A DNA stretch of 64,000 nt from Amphimallon solstitiale (GCA_963170755.1 OY720676.1:110194543-110258542); one strand, 5' to 3'. Counted from the stretch's first letter, positions 34,364-46,025 are shown. The notes: a model not told the origin generated them from the letters alone. Numbers and translations are program-made.

Positions 34364-34622
34364 GACAACGAAGAACCAACACAAACTTTTGTTTTTTTAA
34401 ATGGAATTCTATGATTTTTTTAAATTTTATGATAGCCCTTAAAGGATTGATTAAACTGACATCAACTTGTATTTGCCGATTTTCAACTGTTTCGACAACG
34501 AAGAACCAACACAAACTTTTGTTTTTTTAAATGGAATTCTATGATTTTTTACATTTTATGATAGCCCTTAAAGGATTGATTAAACTGACATCAACTTGTA
34601 TTTGCTGATTTTCAACTGTTTC
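34364..34622. repeat. ~131-bp tandem duplication in the left arm
   Basis: TTCGACAACGAAGAACCAAC starts at 34360 and again at 34491. The following ~125 bases match almost perfectly through TTGTATTTGC and TTTTCAACTGTT. The right arm of the element has a single copy, so the duplication arose after the arms formed. Confidence 0.9.
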
Positions 34623-35346
34623 TGAGATATGGCGAAATTTCGTTAAAAATTGTGCAACATTTGAAAAGTTGCGATGAAATAACGACTGATGATGAAATAC
34701 TTTTCATGGGCTCAATTAGTAGAGATACCTTTTCAGTACGTGAAAGTAATTTTTATTTTGATATATTTACTTACGCATGTTCTTTAGAATTACATGCCAT
34801 TCGCAAAAGCTAAAAATTCTAAAAAAAAAAGAAATGAAACACCCTGTATATTAATGTGCCATTGAAAAGTTCTTAAAATTTACTATTCAAAAATATCTAC
34901 TTTTTTCCGCCTGTGGGCGATATGCCAAAAGTTATAGGGTGTTATATCTGAATAAACCCGATTACGACTTAAAAATATGAGTTGCCATGACTTACATTAC
35001 ACATAGCATAACTAAAAGTAAACGAGAAAAAATACTTCTAATATTTTCTTATTACAAGTAAGTAATTTTTATTAAAATTTTAAAACTCATGAAATGAAAA
35101 GTTTGGAAGTTCATGGATTTGCAATATTTTAAAAAACATTGCAGTCGTTATGTCTCAAAAAATGTAAAACTTCAAACTTAGATATATAACTTACGTTGAA
35201 AAGCAAACCATCAATAAGAGCATTTATATTTACTTTATTAAAAGCAGCTATCTTGAAGAACATGGCCTAAGCTACTATTTTCAAGCATCACAGCTATTAT
35301 AAGCTATCAACTAATAAATTAGAAAATGCGTATGTTTGGTTTTATA

Positions 35347-36741
35347 CAAGGGCGTATTTTTATGTTATCTACCTACCCATGAAAAAAGCACATAAGGGAA
35401 CAATTTTTTTTTATTTTTCTACATAACTCCCTTCAACACTAATACACTTATTCCATCTATTTTCCAGTTGCCCCGTACCCTCAGAAAAAAATTGCTTCGG
35501 TAACCCCGCAAAATATTCTTCAACAGCTTCTTTGAGTTCTTCATCAGAAGCAAAACGCTTTCCTTTGAGATGCTTTTTTAAATTCTTGAATAAGAATAAG
35601 TCTGACGGAGCTAGGTCGGGGCTATAAGGTGGATGCCTTAACTCTATAAATCCAGGCATTCATTATCTGCTGAACTTTGTTTGCCTTATAAACCCGACAA
35701 TTGTCGTGCAGCAACAAGTTTTTTTGTGGATAAGAATGCGGGCGTTTTTCCTCCAGAGCAGTTTTTAAATTTTTAATTATGTTTCCGCAGGCCTCTCCAT
35801 TTATGGTAGACCCTCTCGGCATATACTCCCTAGAACATAGTATTCCCTTATCTGTGAATATAGTAACTAGTAGTTTATGGTAAATAAAGAATGTTAACAC
35901 AGCCTCAAATTTGTTATTACTTTTATTAATAAGTACTGCAGTAATTAGTCTCTGCTCGTCAAAAACTCCTTCAGCATCCCAAAAAACAGTTGCCATCAGT
36001 TTTTTTCCAGAAAATTGTGTCTTGGCCTTTTTTGGTGGTGGAGAGCCCTTATGAACTCACTGCATGGATTCTTGTTTAGTAGGAGGGTCTCAGTAATATA
36101 CCCAAGTCTCATCCCCGGTAATAATTCGAGTTAAAAATGTTTTGTCTCTTTCCAACTTGACCAAATTTTCTTGAGAAACTTCTTTTCTTCACAGTTTTTG
36201 TTCAGGTGTAAGCAATCTGGGTATCCACAGTGCAGACACCTTCTTCATACCCAAATCGTCATGCAAAATTTTGAGAACACTTGTTTCGGATATACAGACT
36301 TCATTGACAATGACAGAGATCTCTACACGCCGATCTTTCAGTACCAAATTTTCGACTTTTCGCACAATGTTTTCAGTTCGAGCTTCAACGTCCGGACTTT
36401 GGGTCATCATTGATTGACTCTCGGCCCCATCGAAAGAGTTTAGAGCAATATCTTTCTTGGAAATAAGTTGATGTATCTTCCCCATATACAGCAACCATTC
36501 TTTCATGAATTGCTTTTGGACCATTGCCTTCCTTTGTCAGAAACTTTATTACGCTGCGATGTTCAACTTTAGTTTCACTCATTTTATCGAGAAATGGACC
36601 GTCTCAAATCTCTATACACAGCATAAACTAAACACAACTTAGCACATGTACTTCTAACAGTGACAGCAATTTTTCAATAATTTGTTTGACATCGTCACTC
36701 TTTTGTTTCATGGCTAAGTAGATAACATAAAAATACGCTAG
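35347..36741 (-). mobile_element. DD34D mariner, nested and decayed
   Basis: The ends share GCGTATTTTTATGTTATCTA and CCATGAAA in inverse orientation (about 35347-35383 and 36702-36741), with TA outside both. The 1.4-kb length fits mariner. It contains a broken transposase on the minus strand and lies in the left half of the large DD41D element. Confidence 0.85.
35411..36582 (-). pseudogene. Mariner (DD34D) transposase, frameshifted
   Basis: The start at 36582 reads MSETKVEHRSVIKFLTKEGN and continues to FRWGRESINDDPKSGR, the typical mariner N-terminal helix-turn-helix region. The frame then shifts to read PDVEARTENIVRKVENLV and ISETSVLKIL (second helix-turn-helix, 36189-36430). The section at about 36000-36190 is decayed. 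Catalytic parts follow: VFWDAEGVF (35975-35996), LLHDNCRVYKA (about 35690) and, after another shift, LRHPPYSPDLAPSDLFLF (35580-35640). Allowing for the shift, 34 residues separate the last two Asp. At least two frameshifts make it non-functional. Confidence 0.88.
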
Positions 36742-36843
36742 TATGTTCTTATTATTTACTAATAAAATATGGAAACAACTACGTTTACAAAAATTTATAG
36801 TGAATGTTTGAAATTCTGCTCTTCTACTTCTACACTTTTGAAG

Positions 36844-37497
36844 TCATGTTTCATATAACCTATAGACATTTGCCATTAGTTCTCGATTAATAGCAGAAAA
36901 TACTTCTCGAATTCTTTCTTGCATATTCTCTCTTGTGGTTGGAATAATTCTATATACTCGCTCCTTAACGTAACCCCAAAGGATATAATCCATTGGAGTT
37001 AAATCTGGCGATCTAGGTGGCCACGATAATGGAGCACCACGGCCAATCTTATTTTCCCTGAATGTTTTATTAAATAAGTTTCGAACGCTTCTTGCGTAAT
37101 GTCCTGTAGCCCCATCGTGTTGAAAGTACATTACGCGGCGCCTATACAAATTTATATTTTCTCATAAGACAGGCAGATAGTTCTCAAGAAATTGTAGATA
37201 CCTCTCTCCTGTTAGTGTACCAGCAAAAAAAGAAGGTCCGATAACTTGATGGTTAAGGATGCCGCCCCATACAATTAACGACCATTTATGTTGATGATCA
37301 ACGTTTTTCAACCAGTGCGGATTCTCAGTGGCGTAGTAATGCATATTGTGTCTATTTACTAGACCATTACTTTTAAAAGCAGCTTCTTCACAAAACAAAA
37401 TCTGAGTTACAACATTGTGGTTTTGATTTATTTTGTGCAACATCGACTTACAGAAGTCAACCCTACTAATAAAATCTTTCCTCCAAAACATAGACAA
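36844..37497 (-). pseudogene. DD41D transposase, decayed
   Basis: The upper part (37497-37162) reads ILFCEEAAFKSNGLVNRHNM and WSLIVWGGILNHQVIGPSFF; the first catalytic Asp is replaced (CEEA where SDEC is seen in the intact copy at 20.2 kb). After a stop or shift at about 37150-37165, the lower part reads YFQHDGATGHYARSV and WPPRSPDLTPMDYILWGYVK, with 41 residues between the two Asp. The N-terminal helix-turn-helix region upstream of 37497 is missing. The copy is clearly dead and is older than the intact one. Confidence 0.88.
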
Positions 37498-38403
37498 TAT
37501 CTATTAATTCAAATTTTAAATATTTAATTTTGCACACAACGTACATTTATGTACTTATAATGACTCTCTCTTTAAACTGAAGCTATAAATCTAAGTTTGA
37601 TGTTTAAACAATTTTTGACACACAGCGACTGCGATATTTTTTATACTATTGCTAATTCATTAAATTTCCAAACTTTTCATGAGCTTTAAAGTTTTAATAA
37701 AAATTACTTATTTTAAAAAGAAAATTTTAGAAGTAACTTTTTTCGATTAATTTTAGTTATACTAGCAGTGCAAGTCATCGCAACTCATATTTTTAAGTCG
37801 TAATCGGGTTTATTCAGATATAACGCCCTATAACTTTTGCAATATCGCCCACAGGCGTAAGAAAGTAGACACTTTTAAATAGTAAATTTTAAGTATTTTT
37901 CAATGGCATATTAATATACAGGGTGTTCCAGTTAATTTTTTTCAGAATTTTTAACTTTTGCGAATAGCATGTAATTCTAAAGAACATGCATAAATATGTC
38001 AAATTAAAAATTACTTTCACGTACTGAAAAAGTATCTCTACTAATTGAGCCCATGAAAGGTATTTCATCGTCAGTCGTTATTTCATAGCAACTTTTCAAA
38101 TGTTGCACAATTTTAAACGAAAAATCGCCATATCTCAGAAACAGTTGAAAATCGGCAAATACAAGTCCATGTCAGTTTAATCAATCCTTTAAGGGCTGTC
38201 ATAAAATGTAAAAACATTCATAGCATTCCATTTAAAAAAACATAAGTTTGTGTTGGTTCGTCGTTGTCGAACACTCTGTATAAATGAAAATATTTTTAAA
38301 TTGTACAGCTTATGATTATCTACAATTTTTGTATTAAAAATTATTCGCTATCTACATTATTTGGTACCAATAATGGACTTTACCGGTACGCTGGGACACC
38401 CGG

Positions 38404-39140
38404 TATAATAAAACACAATTGTTTAGTTTCAAAGAATTATAATGTTCACACAAACGTAGTTTAAAAAAATCATTTCTCCTGATCACCATTACTGGCTATT
38501 TTTAAATTAATAATCGAGGAAGGAGTTACATGTTGAAACTCCATTATATTATATATATAATAATTTCTTATTAAAAACCGTTAGATCTGTCTGCGAAACT
38601 GTCGAGTGGACATTTTCTATTTCTATACCGTAGCCCGAATTGCCGAATTTATAAAAGCTGACCCTTATCGGATTGTTTTCAAACAATTTTTCGCTAACGA
38701 GCATTTTCAAGCCACTGACACCTATAAGCTAGTTTACAAGGCCACGATACTTCTTGCATACATCAGCATGGGATATCTAGAAATCTCGAAATCTGTATGT
38801 TACATACTTCAAGAAACGTCGAAGTTGTAGTAGGTATACTGCAAAACATTATGTATATTTCAGGGATATAGGTGTATTAATTTGTAATTTTCGTATGAGT
38901 AAATGAACATATAAGGCGGTTCAACATACTTTTTCTTTACTTTTAAATACATACATACTTTTTATATGACAATATAATAACAAGCAAAATTTTATACTAT
39001 AAATAATCGTAGTATATGAATACCATAAGTAAAGATTTAAATTCATTTTATTGCACTATCGACAGTCGCTTACGAACAAAATTAACTAAATATAATGGAA
39101 TAAAATATATGTATGTATTAGCGTTGATTGAAGGAATACT
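38404..39140. other. No recognisable feature
   Basis: A 74-residue plus frame at 38606-38830 has no motif I recognise. No element end seen. Confidence 0.4.
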
Positions 39141-39326
39141 TAAAGATGCGCAACTACATAGCACTGAGCGTAGCCAAAACTGGGTCCGAGATCTATAGCG
39201 ATGCATCAGTCGTTTGGGTCCGAGATTCGAAACAGCGCGAGACAGCGATGACGTTTCTCGGCAAGGGGTTTGCGGGACGACTTAACGGAAAGTCACGCAA
39301 TTTTACTATAGCGTTGCGCATCTTTA
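39141..39326. mobile_element. Short GC-rich MITE candidate
   Basis: TAAAGATGCGCAAC at 39141-39154 is exactly inverted at 39313-39326 (GTTGCGCATCTTTA). The 186-base interior is clearly richer in G+C than its flanks (GGTCCGAGAT occurs twice). No target duplication is obvious, so the call rests on the inverted ends and composition. Confidence 0.5.
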
Positions 39327-40555
39327 TTCTTTATATATTCCTTGAATCAACGGTATTAGTGTATTCAAAAGACAATAATAACAGGATATACATACATATT
39401 AAGCAAAAAAGAACGAATAATAAGTATATATACACATAAAGCAATAGGTACTACAGAATATAAAACATAAATGGGTACATTATACCTATATGACAGGCGA
39501 ACAATTCGCATATAAACAACAACAAATTATCATATTAAATCCTCATATCGAGATATGCAATTACACCTGACAGAAAATGTAATTAATTATATATAAAATA
39601 AAAATGGGCTGGGTGAACTTTTCTTGTGTAATTAAGTAATTATAATCCAGGTATGTAAGACACAGAGCTGGCAATAAATTGATTTTGGGAAGAAGTGAAT
39701 AATCGAGCTTTATAAAAAGATAATATGTCACATAAAAACAATTCTAATCCGTTAAGGGTAATGTTGTTACCATTTGTGTTTACTAAAATCAAGCCTATAT
39801 AAAAATTCACTTATGTTTTTAGTATCCATCCCCGTGAAGCAGTTGTAAGTTCATATATTGCATATATGATTCCTATAATATTTATTCTTTACCTTACAAA
39901 ATTCAGTTGCTACTTTCTGAGAAAATGATATCTGAAAATATTCTTAATCTACTTCTTTCGCCTAAAAAACATGCGAGTCTATACCTACTACTGTGCGACG
40001 GCTTGTAGCAGTTGATTATTATATAATATATACATATTTATAAGTTAAACTGCGATATCATTGAACCCCCTAATATATTCAATTTCTATATAAAATATCA
40101 AAAATAATCCACTAATGTATGTTTATATATTCAGTATAGACTCTTTTTTTAAATACCCAAACAATAGTCTGTTTTGTATTGTTTACAAAACTGATTAATA
40201 ACAGAGGAAAAGCATCGTTTGCAAATATTACTTCAACGCAGTGAATATATTTCTGATTCCAATGATCATATAAAAAGAACACATTCATAGATTTTTTTAA
40301 TGGCAGACCTAACAGAATAAAAGAGAAACTGTTGAAAAGGCACCAACAAGAAATTCAGAACTGGTAGTAGTAAAAATATCATTTAGCCTTGCTATTTTAC
40401 TTAAGCTAATTTAGCATCACTGAAAAGATAAGTGTGAATTGAGATTGCCGCTTTCCCCTCTGGTTTCGATTCAATAAAATGGGTATTGGTAGAAACAAAA
40501 ACCATGTCCCTCCAAATAATAAAACTATTAAAATTACCAAAATGAAACAATTATT
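39327..40555. other. No recognisable feature
   Basis: AT-rich; no gene or element ends supported. Confidence 0.5.
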
Positions 40556-40559
40556 GAAT

Positions 40560-41585
40560 GCCTTAGCATCGTGCAAAAATGGCAAATTGGAATAACGGTC
40601 ATAGTGATTGTATGTCCTCCATTGTCAGTGACTTCGAAATTTATTGTAAAGTCTGTAAAATATTGTTACAGAATCCCAAAAATCGCACGTACAAAGTCAC
40701 TTAGCATCGCTAAAACATACACAGAAATTGGACCCGTTGGAAGCTAACAATTTTTACGAAAAACTCTGTGAAACTTTAATGGCGGCTAATATCCCAAAAA
40801 TAAACTAGATAATCACACTTTCAAAACATTTCTCCAAAAATATACTGGTCGAAATGTTCCTGATCAGTACCTATGGATAGGTACATCTTTGTCACTGCCT
40901 CCCTCGCCAGATGGGGAACATGGTTAGAGGCTACTAGTTTTTATACAGAGAATTTAGATAGTTTACAAAATGTCGTTATATGTTTAAATGGCGATGCTCG
41001 AAGTATTTCTGAATGCAGGGAACTAGCACAAATCCTAAATTTAAAAAATCAGTTGTTATTCCTTCAGGAACACTTTGGAAATTTGCCTAAACTAATCACA
41101 TACTTTGAAATTCGAAATCTCAAATTAAAAGATTCATTAACCACTTTAGATGTGGCTATTAATAATTTCAAAAGTATTCCAAGTGTCTTTGGATGTGACC
41201 TTCGGCACAAAATTAGAAGCCAGCTTTTAATAAAAATCTAGATTTAATAAAGTTACGGCAACTGTGTATGGAAACAAACACACAAAATCTAACTGCTAAA
41301 TAGGTACGCCGAAATAAAAGAATACTTCCAGTATGAACCTATAACCAGTTGCGATATAGAATGGCCGTTTTCTATCTACATGGATATACTTCATTCAAAA
41401 AAAAGAAATCTTACAGAAGAGAACCTTGAGTAAGTATTGCTAGTAAATATTAATACTTTGTATTTTGTATTTCATAGATTACCACCCACTTGTTATCCAA
41501 TTATATAAATAATATTAAAACCTCTTAAAAAACACAACATTTCAATAGTGCGCCCATGGGCGATGAGTTATCGGCCTCTCGTGTC
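40560..41585 (+). pseudogene. CGGBP1-like hAT transposase, decayed
   Basis: Fragments in different frames follow the order of insect CGGBP1-like hAT proteins. DFEIYCKVCKILLQNPKNRT (about 40628-40690) is a decayed N-terminal finger. NHTFKTFLQKYTGRNVPDQY (about 40812-40870) follows. The longest open part, 40873-41241, has ARWGTWLEATSFYTEN, the RW motif of the hAT core. After a stop comes the C-terminal dimerisation segment ITSCDIEWPFSIYMDIL (about 41345-41395). Many stops and shifts are present. DNA of the last ~500 bases matches the chimeric hAT at 13.75-14.11 kb. Clear inverted ends were not found. Confidence 0.8.
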
Positions 41586-42240
41586 CGGTCTATAGTAATT
41601 ATGCACTACATTTTTCTTTTCAACAACATTTTTGGTGATTTGTAATATTCTATAGATAATAGTTAATTGCAACTATCGAAGGCCTCTATCGAGAGTTATT
41701 ATTGATACATACTAGTTACTATAAATAATGAAATAGAATTAATAACATGTAATTTTAAAAGTTCATTGATAATATTTTAGATCATTCGATAAATCTCTTA
41801 AACTGCACTTAAAAACAAATTTAATAGAAAATAGTGCTGATTATTCGTTATTATAGTTTAAGATTTTATTTTATCTGATATATATATATTAAGTTTGAAG
41901 ATATTTTTATTTTATTTTCGAAAATTGTTTCTTAATGCATTTTGTACTACATTCTGTACTTGAATGATTTATAAAAGAAAACAAAAACTGCTGGCTCCTC
42001 ATTTGTATTTATAATATCAACAACATGAAGGCCGATATAAGTGCTTCTACTAAGATCTGCTCTATAAGCAACCCGAATACATTATTTTTTTTAGATAGGT
42101 CAAGAACAACACTCGCCGCGTGTAGATACGAACTATATATTATATAACATTAAAATTCGTAGCCAAGTACACGAAAAATATAATTAATCTGTCATTATGC
42201 CGTAGATGCTATATTGGTTAGAAACTATAAATTAATAACA
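41586..42240. other. No recognisable feature
   Basis: AT-rich; nothing recognised. Confidence 0.5.
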
Positions 42241-42245
42241 AAAAG

Positions 42246-42992
42246 TGAGGTGTGGCCACCACACGACTTTCTTATACGTATGAGCGTTTCAAATTATAGA
42301 ATTTTAAGAATTTCTTTTACAAAAATTATTCAAAATCCTATTCTAAGTACTTCTATTCTCTTAATAAATCTCTATAGAATGCATACTTTGCAAGATATTA
42401 TCAAAAAAGTGCTACTCGCTAAGAGTAAAAGTGCTACTTCCGGTCCGAATTTTGAAATTTCATATATACAAAAAAAATTGCAAATCCAGTTTTAAATACT
42501 TTTATACTCTTGATAAATATATATAGAATGCATAACTTACGACATATTTGCAAAAAATCGTTATTCGATAAGAGTAAAAGTGGCACTTCCGGTCAGAATT
42601 TTGAATTTTTCTTTACACAAAAGATATTGAAAATTATGTTTTAAATACTTTTATACCCGTAACGTACTTGTCTAAAAAGCATGACTTGCGAAATATTGGC
42701 AAAAAACTGATTTTCGATAGGAGTAAAAGACCTACTTCCGGTAGGAATTTCGAAAAACGTTTTAAATAAAATTCTTCTCAATTTTAATTTTAAGTATATA
42801 TGAATTCTTTATAAATTTGTTTAAATTTAGTAGTTGACAAAATATTGGCAAAATTCGATTTTTTTGCTGAAGTAAACTACTACTTCCGGTCTGTCGATTT
42901 TACTGACAATCTAATCAGATCTCAAGAGGGGATTATAGCCGTAAATACAAAATTTGGAATTGATACCTATAGCGGTTTGACCGCTATCGTGG

Positions 42993-43027
<35 letters not shown>

Positions 43028-43194
43028 CAAACACACACACAGGCAAACACACACACAGGCAGACACACACACAGACATTTTTTAAAAACCACTTTTTCGG
43101 TATCAGGGGACTTCAAAACGTGGACATCTGCAAAAATCTCGAGGTCGAAAATTTTCATCATCTCAATACTTCCTTATACTATGTATAAGAAAGT
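42246..43194 (-). mobile_element. DINE-1/Helentron-like repeat, copy F, complete
   Basis: The terminal hairpin GTGTGGCCACCACAC (42251-42265) is followed by ACTTTCTTATACGTA (42267-42281); the other end is TATGTATAAGAAAGT (43180-43194). ACTTCCGGT-type modules occur at about 42435, 42584, 42733 and 42881 (spacing near 148). A (CA)n tract with CAGGCAAA interruptions lies at 42996-43075. The 137-residue frame at 42845-43258 runs through the repeat and is not a gene. Confidence 0.7.
42996..43075. repeat. (CA)n microsatellite
   Basis: Long CA run with regular CAGGCAAA/CAGGCAGA interruptions in copy F. Confidence 0.92.
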
Positions 43195-43199
43195 AAAAA

Positions 43200-43850
43200 G
43201 AGTATTCTCTTCTATAAACTTAATAAAAACCATGCAACGGAACAAATTAAACTCATAATCTATAATAGGATTGTTACAAACTAAGCAATATATAGGAAAT
43301 AATAGTTGCTACAATTTTCCTGTTGATAAAAAATTATTGACTCATATAAACAAACAAAATTTATATACTTCATCAAGCGAAAATTAGTTTATTTGGAGTT
43401 GATTAATTTTTTCAATTCTTATTTTATTTTTGTATCTGTTTTTTAATAAAAACTATTATTTCTGTAACAATGTTTGCCTCTATATTTGCAACCTACCGAT
43501 TTTTCCCGACATCTACCGATTTTTTACTGCCGTTTTTACCGACTTTTGGATTTCTAGGATATCAAACATCGATGTTTTTAAACGTCCATAATTTTTTTTA
43601 TAGATTTATTTTTTGGCAGTTTAACAAAAACTTTATTATAACTTAATTAATTTACGTCCTTAACAAAATGATATAAAAGATATCATTATTCAAAAAAATT
43701 AATAAAAGAAATATATACATTTTTAGTATGCATGCATCATAAACCAATCAAAACACACCCATAAGCGTGCATAATCGGGCCTTTATCGCACGGCGTGCGT
43801 ATAAAGGTTGCTTGGTAACAGCCAATTCCAAGCGTTTAATAGTCCATTGA
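43200..43850. other. No recognisable gene
   Basis: AT-rich. A short CATCGATG palindrome near 43567-43576 resembles the hAT-like terminus at about 50.95 kb. Confidence 0.4.
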
Positions 43851-43854
43851 AATG

Positions 43855-43962
43855 TCAGGAAATGTCAAATGACATATAGGTACATGTCACTCGATAATAT
43901 GTATTGGAATTATTGATTTGGTTTATTTGGTTTGTACCGCATTTAATATCGTATAACACATT
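43855..43962 (+). repeat. Direct repeat left of the tyrosine recombinase
   Basis: AAATGTCAAATGACAT, CATGTCACTCGATAATATGT, ATTGGAATTATTGATTT and ATATCGTATAACACA are matched in the same order and orientation at 45115-45242, with roughly 80% identity by eye. Confidence 0.75.
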
Positions 43963-44009
43963 ATTATTTTATTGTAAACTATCAAATTAATCAACAATTA
44001 TGGTCAATT

Positions 44010-45083
44010 TTATTTCAAAACATGTAACATGAACGGAAAAATTATTTTAAATGAATATTTAAACGTACAATTTTGATTATTCGTTATTGTTAAGTGACTT
44101 GCAGCATTGCTTATTTGTGTATTTTCAACGTTCATATCAGTGTTAACAAATGTGTCAGATCCGATATTGCCTCCTTTCTGAACAGCTCCAGCAATTAATT
44201 TTGAAACGCCTAATTTGTTTGTGATAGACTCTTCAATATACCCACTCGCTGTCGATGAGGATTTCCAACCCACTTGGCGTTTCAACTCATCGACATTCAT
44301 CCCTCCATTAGCCATAATCGTGGCAGATGTTCGTCTGAAGGCATGACCTGTGTATTTATGAGCGTTTATGAAATTTAGATAACGTGCTATAATGGAAGGG
44401 CACTTTCCAAAGGTATTAATCCCAACAACTTGTTTTATACATAGTCCTTGAGAATATTTTAAGAAAACTCGATCTGTACTGATATGCTTTGGACGTAGTG
44501 CAAGATATTTATTAAATATCTCGGCATACTTTATGTTGGAATTATCTACTACAGCAAACGTCCGGCCTTTTTCTGTTTTTGACGGACGAATACAAATTAT
44601 CAGGGCAGATCCTTCTTTTCTTATATCACTCATAACCAGATTACACATTTCGCTTCTTCTGCAACTACCAAGCACTCCACAAATTGCTACAACTTTTAAA
44701 AATAAAAATATATTATCTCGAGCCTGACTAAAAAACTTGCATAAATCTTCTTCCGTAAAAACCAAAGATTTTTTAGCTTCTTGACCTTTGCCCACTCCTT
44801 TCATAAAGGCATGGAGTTTGTGATAAGATGCTAAATCGATTCTGTTTTTAACCCTTAGCATAGCTTGCAGTTTGGAATGAATGCACCAAAGTGACGAAGC
44901 TTTATAAATTCTGGACATTTCCAATATATACGCTAACATTACTGATTCATCAATATGTTCAGTCTGTTTCTGCTCCATGCATAATAATAATTTTTCGTAC
45001 TCTTTATAATATAAATGCTTGGACTTTGCAGGTATTAAACTTAATTCAGCTTCAGCAGCTAGTTTTTGAATTTCTGTCGACAT
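44010..45083 (-). CDS. Crypton-type tyrosine recombinase, intact
   Basis: Probable DNA strand-exchange enzyme of a Crypton-like mobile element. The single uninterrupted frame encodes 357 residues from the first ATG at 45083 (MSTEIQKLAAEAEL). Residues 1-100 form a helical SAM-like N-terminal region; the catalytic domain is about 105-300. The full active-site set is present: Arg142 in CRRSE, Lys169 in PSKTEKGR, His247 and Arg250 in HAFRR, Trp273 in VGWK, and Tyr282 in SGYIEE. This combination is diagnostic for tyrosine recombinases. No reverse transcriptase lies nearby, so Crypton fits better than DIRS. Long direct repeats flank the gene, which is unusual. The tail after about 305 is low in complexity (Asn/Thr-rich). 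The frame is well preserved among decayed neighbours, so either recent arrival or domestication is possible. Confidence 0.9.
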   Translation of the reverse strand: MSTEIQKLAAEAELSLIPAKSKHLYYKEYEKLLLCMEQKQTEHIDESVMLAYILEMSRIYKASSLWCIHSKLQAMLRVKNRIDLASYHKLHAFMKGVGKGQEAKKSLVFTEEDLCKFFSQARDNIFLFLKVVAICGVLGSCRRSEMCNLVMSDIRKEGSALIICIRPSKTEKGRTFAVVDNSNIKYAEIFNKYLALRPKHISTDRVFLKYSQGLCIKQVVGINTFGKCPSIIARYLNFINAHKYTGHAFRRTSATIMANGGMNVDELKRQVGWKSSSTASGYIEESITNKLGVSKLIAGAVQKGGNIGSDTFVNTDMNVENTQISNAASHLTITNNQNCTFKYSFKIIFPFMLHVLK

Positions 45084-45114
45084 TATTAATACAACAATGA
45101 TGTTTAATAATTAA

Positions 45115-45242
45115 GTGAAATGTCAATAAATGACATAATATAGAGACACATGTCACTCGATAAAATGTATTGAAATTATTGATTTCATTTCTTCTAATTA
45201 AAATTATTGTTGCATTTATACTAAAAAATATCGTATGACACA
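45115..45242 (+). repeat. Direct repeat right of the tyrosine recombinase
   Basis: Contains TGACATAATATAGAGACACA, TGTCACTCGATAAAATGTAT, TGAAATTATTGATTT and ATATCGTATGACACA, the same order as 43855-43962. It lies just upstream of the recombinase start codon. Confidence 0.75.
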
Positions 45243-45323
45243 GTGCATAATTAGCTTTTAAAGCACTCGTAACGTTAAAACTCGTTACTCGTGCTTTAAA
45301 AGCTTGATTATGCACTAGTGTCA
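45235..45323. repeat. Palindromic hairpin
   Basis: TGACAC, GTGCATAA, AGCTTTTAAAGCAC and CGTAACG on the left pair with CGTTACTCGTGCTTTAAAAG, CT, TTATGCAC and TGTCA on the right, giving stems of about 38 bases around a 7-base loop. Similar palindromes with GAGTAACGAG or GCGAG cores occur at 48.13, 49.10 and 49.87 kb. Confidence 0.8.
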
Positions 45324-45329
45324 TAATCA

Positions 45330-45660
45330 TATATATAATACTACTATATTGCGTGTGGTGTATCTTGATAATGTGTAATTTTTCGTCCCAACTAAGAGAG
45401 ATAGAATTGGCCGCCTTGCGTGTTCTGCGCATGCGTCGACTAAAATTGTCCATTTTGAATTTTTTGAAATGACAGATAAACAGAAAACATAATTATAACC
45501 TCTGATTTAAATTGACATCTATAACTATGATATTCTGAATGCATATGCAAAGTTGTTTTTTTTTTATTGAATTCAGTTTTGTGCAAGTTTAGTTCATCGG
45601 TGAATTTGTAGAATTACCCAGAAAATACGCGGTAGAATAAATAAACGATATGAAGCCTGA
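45330..45660. other. No recognisable feature
   Basis: A minus frame at 45052-45453 overlaps the recombinase region and has no recognisable domain. Nothing else seen. Confidence 0.4.
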
Positions 45661-46025
45661 TTCCAGTGAATTATTAACAGAAAAACTTGTGAAGTTTATA
45701 ACTTCTGCGTTGATACGTGCTTACTGGAATATGTGAAATTATATTATTAAATATAAATATCGATCGTTTCATTTTGATTAACAGAAAAGATTTTGAACAG
45801 AAAAACTTGTGAACTTACAATTAATACATTGATTTGTACATGTTTATTAGTATATGTGAAATTATATTATTAAATGTAAATACCGATCGTTTTATTTCGT
45901 CTTATTGAAAAGATTTTGAACAGAAAATCTTGTGTACATTGATTTGTGTATGCTTATTGGTGTATGTGAAATTATTGAATATAAATACTGCTTCTTTCAT
46001 TTTGATTTATAGAAAACGCATAAAT
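45661..46025. repeat. ~121-bp tandem repeat, three copies
   Basis: ACAGAAAAACTTGTGAA at about 45678 recurs at 45797 and, diverged, at 45920. Each copy continues with TATGTGAAATTAT, ATTAAATATAAATA and a TTTCATTTTGATT block. Spacing is 119-123 bases. Confidence 0.75.

Larger units (their letters stand above)
34229..38403 (-). mobile_element. Large DD41D mariner-like element with layered long arms
   Basis: The outer ends CCGGGTATCCCAGCGTA (34229) and TACGCTGGGACACCCGG (ending 38403) are flanked by TA. Further concentric ends are TATACAGAGTGTTCGACAAC (34352) with its partner at about 38262-38282, and ACACCCTGTATATTAATGTG (34842) with its partner at about 37905-37930. Pairing of about 850-1,000 bases per side is visible, diverged and with indels. 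It carries a decayed DD41D transposase near the right arm. The left arm has a 131-base tandem duplication and a nested DD34D mariner. Confidence 0.82.

Noticed and set aside
38606..38830. 74-residue open frame
   Set aside because: No motif, splice context or repeat recurrence to support it.
43855..45242. LTR retrotransposon or DIRS reading of the direct repeats around the tyrosine recombinase
   Set aside because: No reverse transcriptase, RNase H, primer site or split repeats were seen; the only gene is the recombinase.
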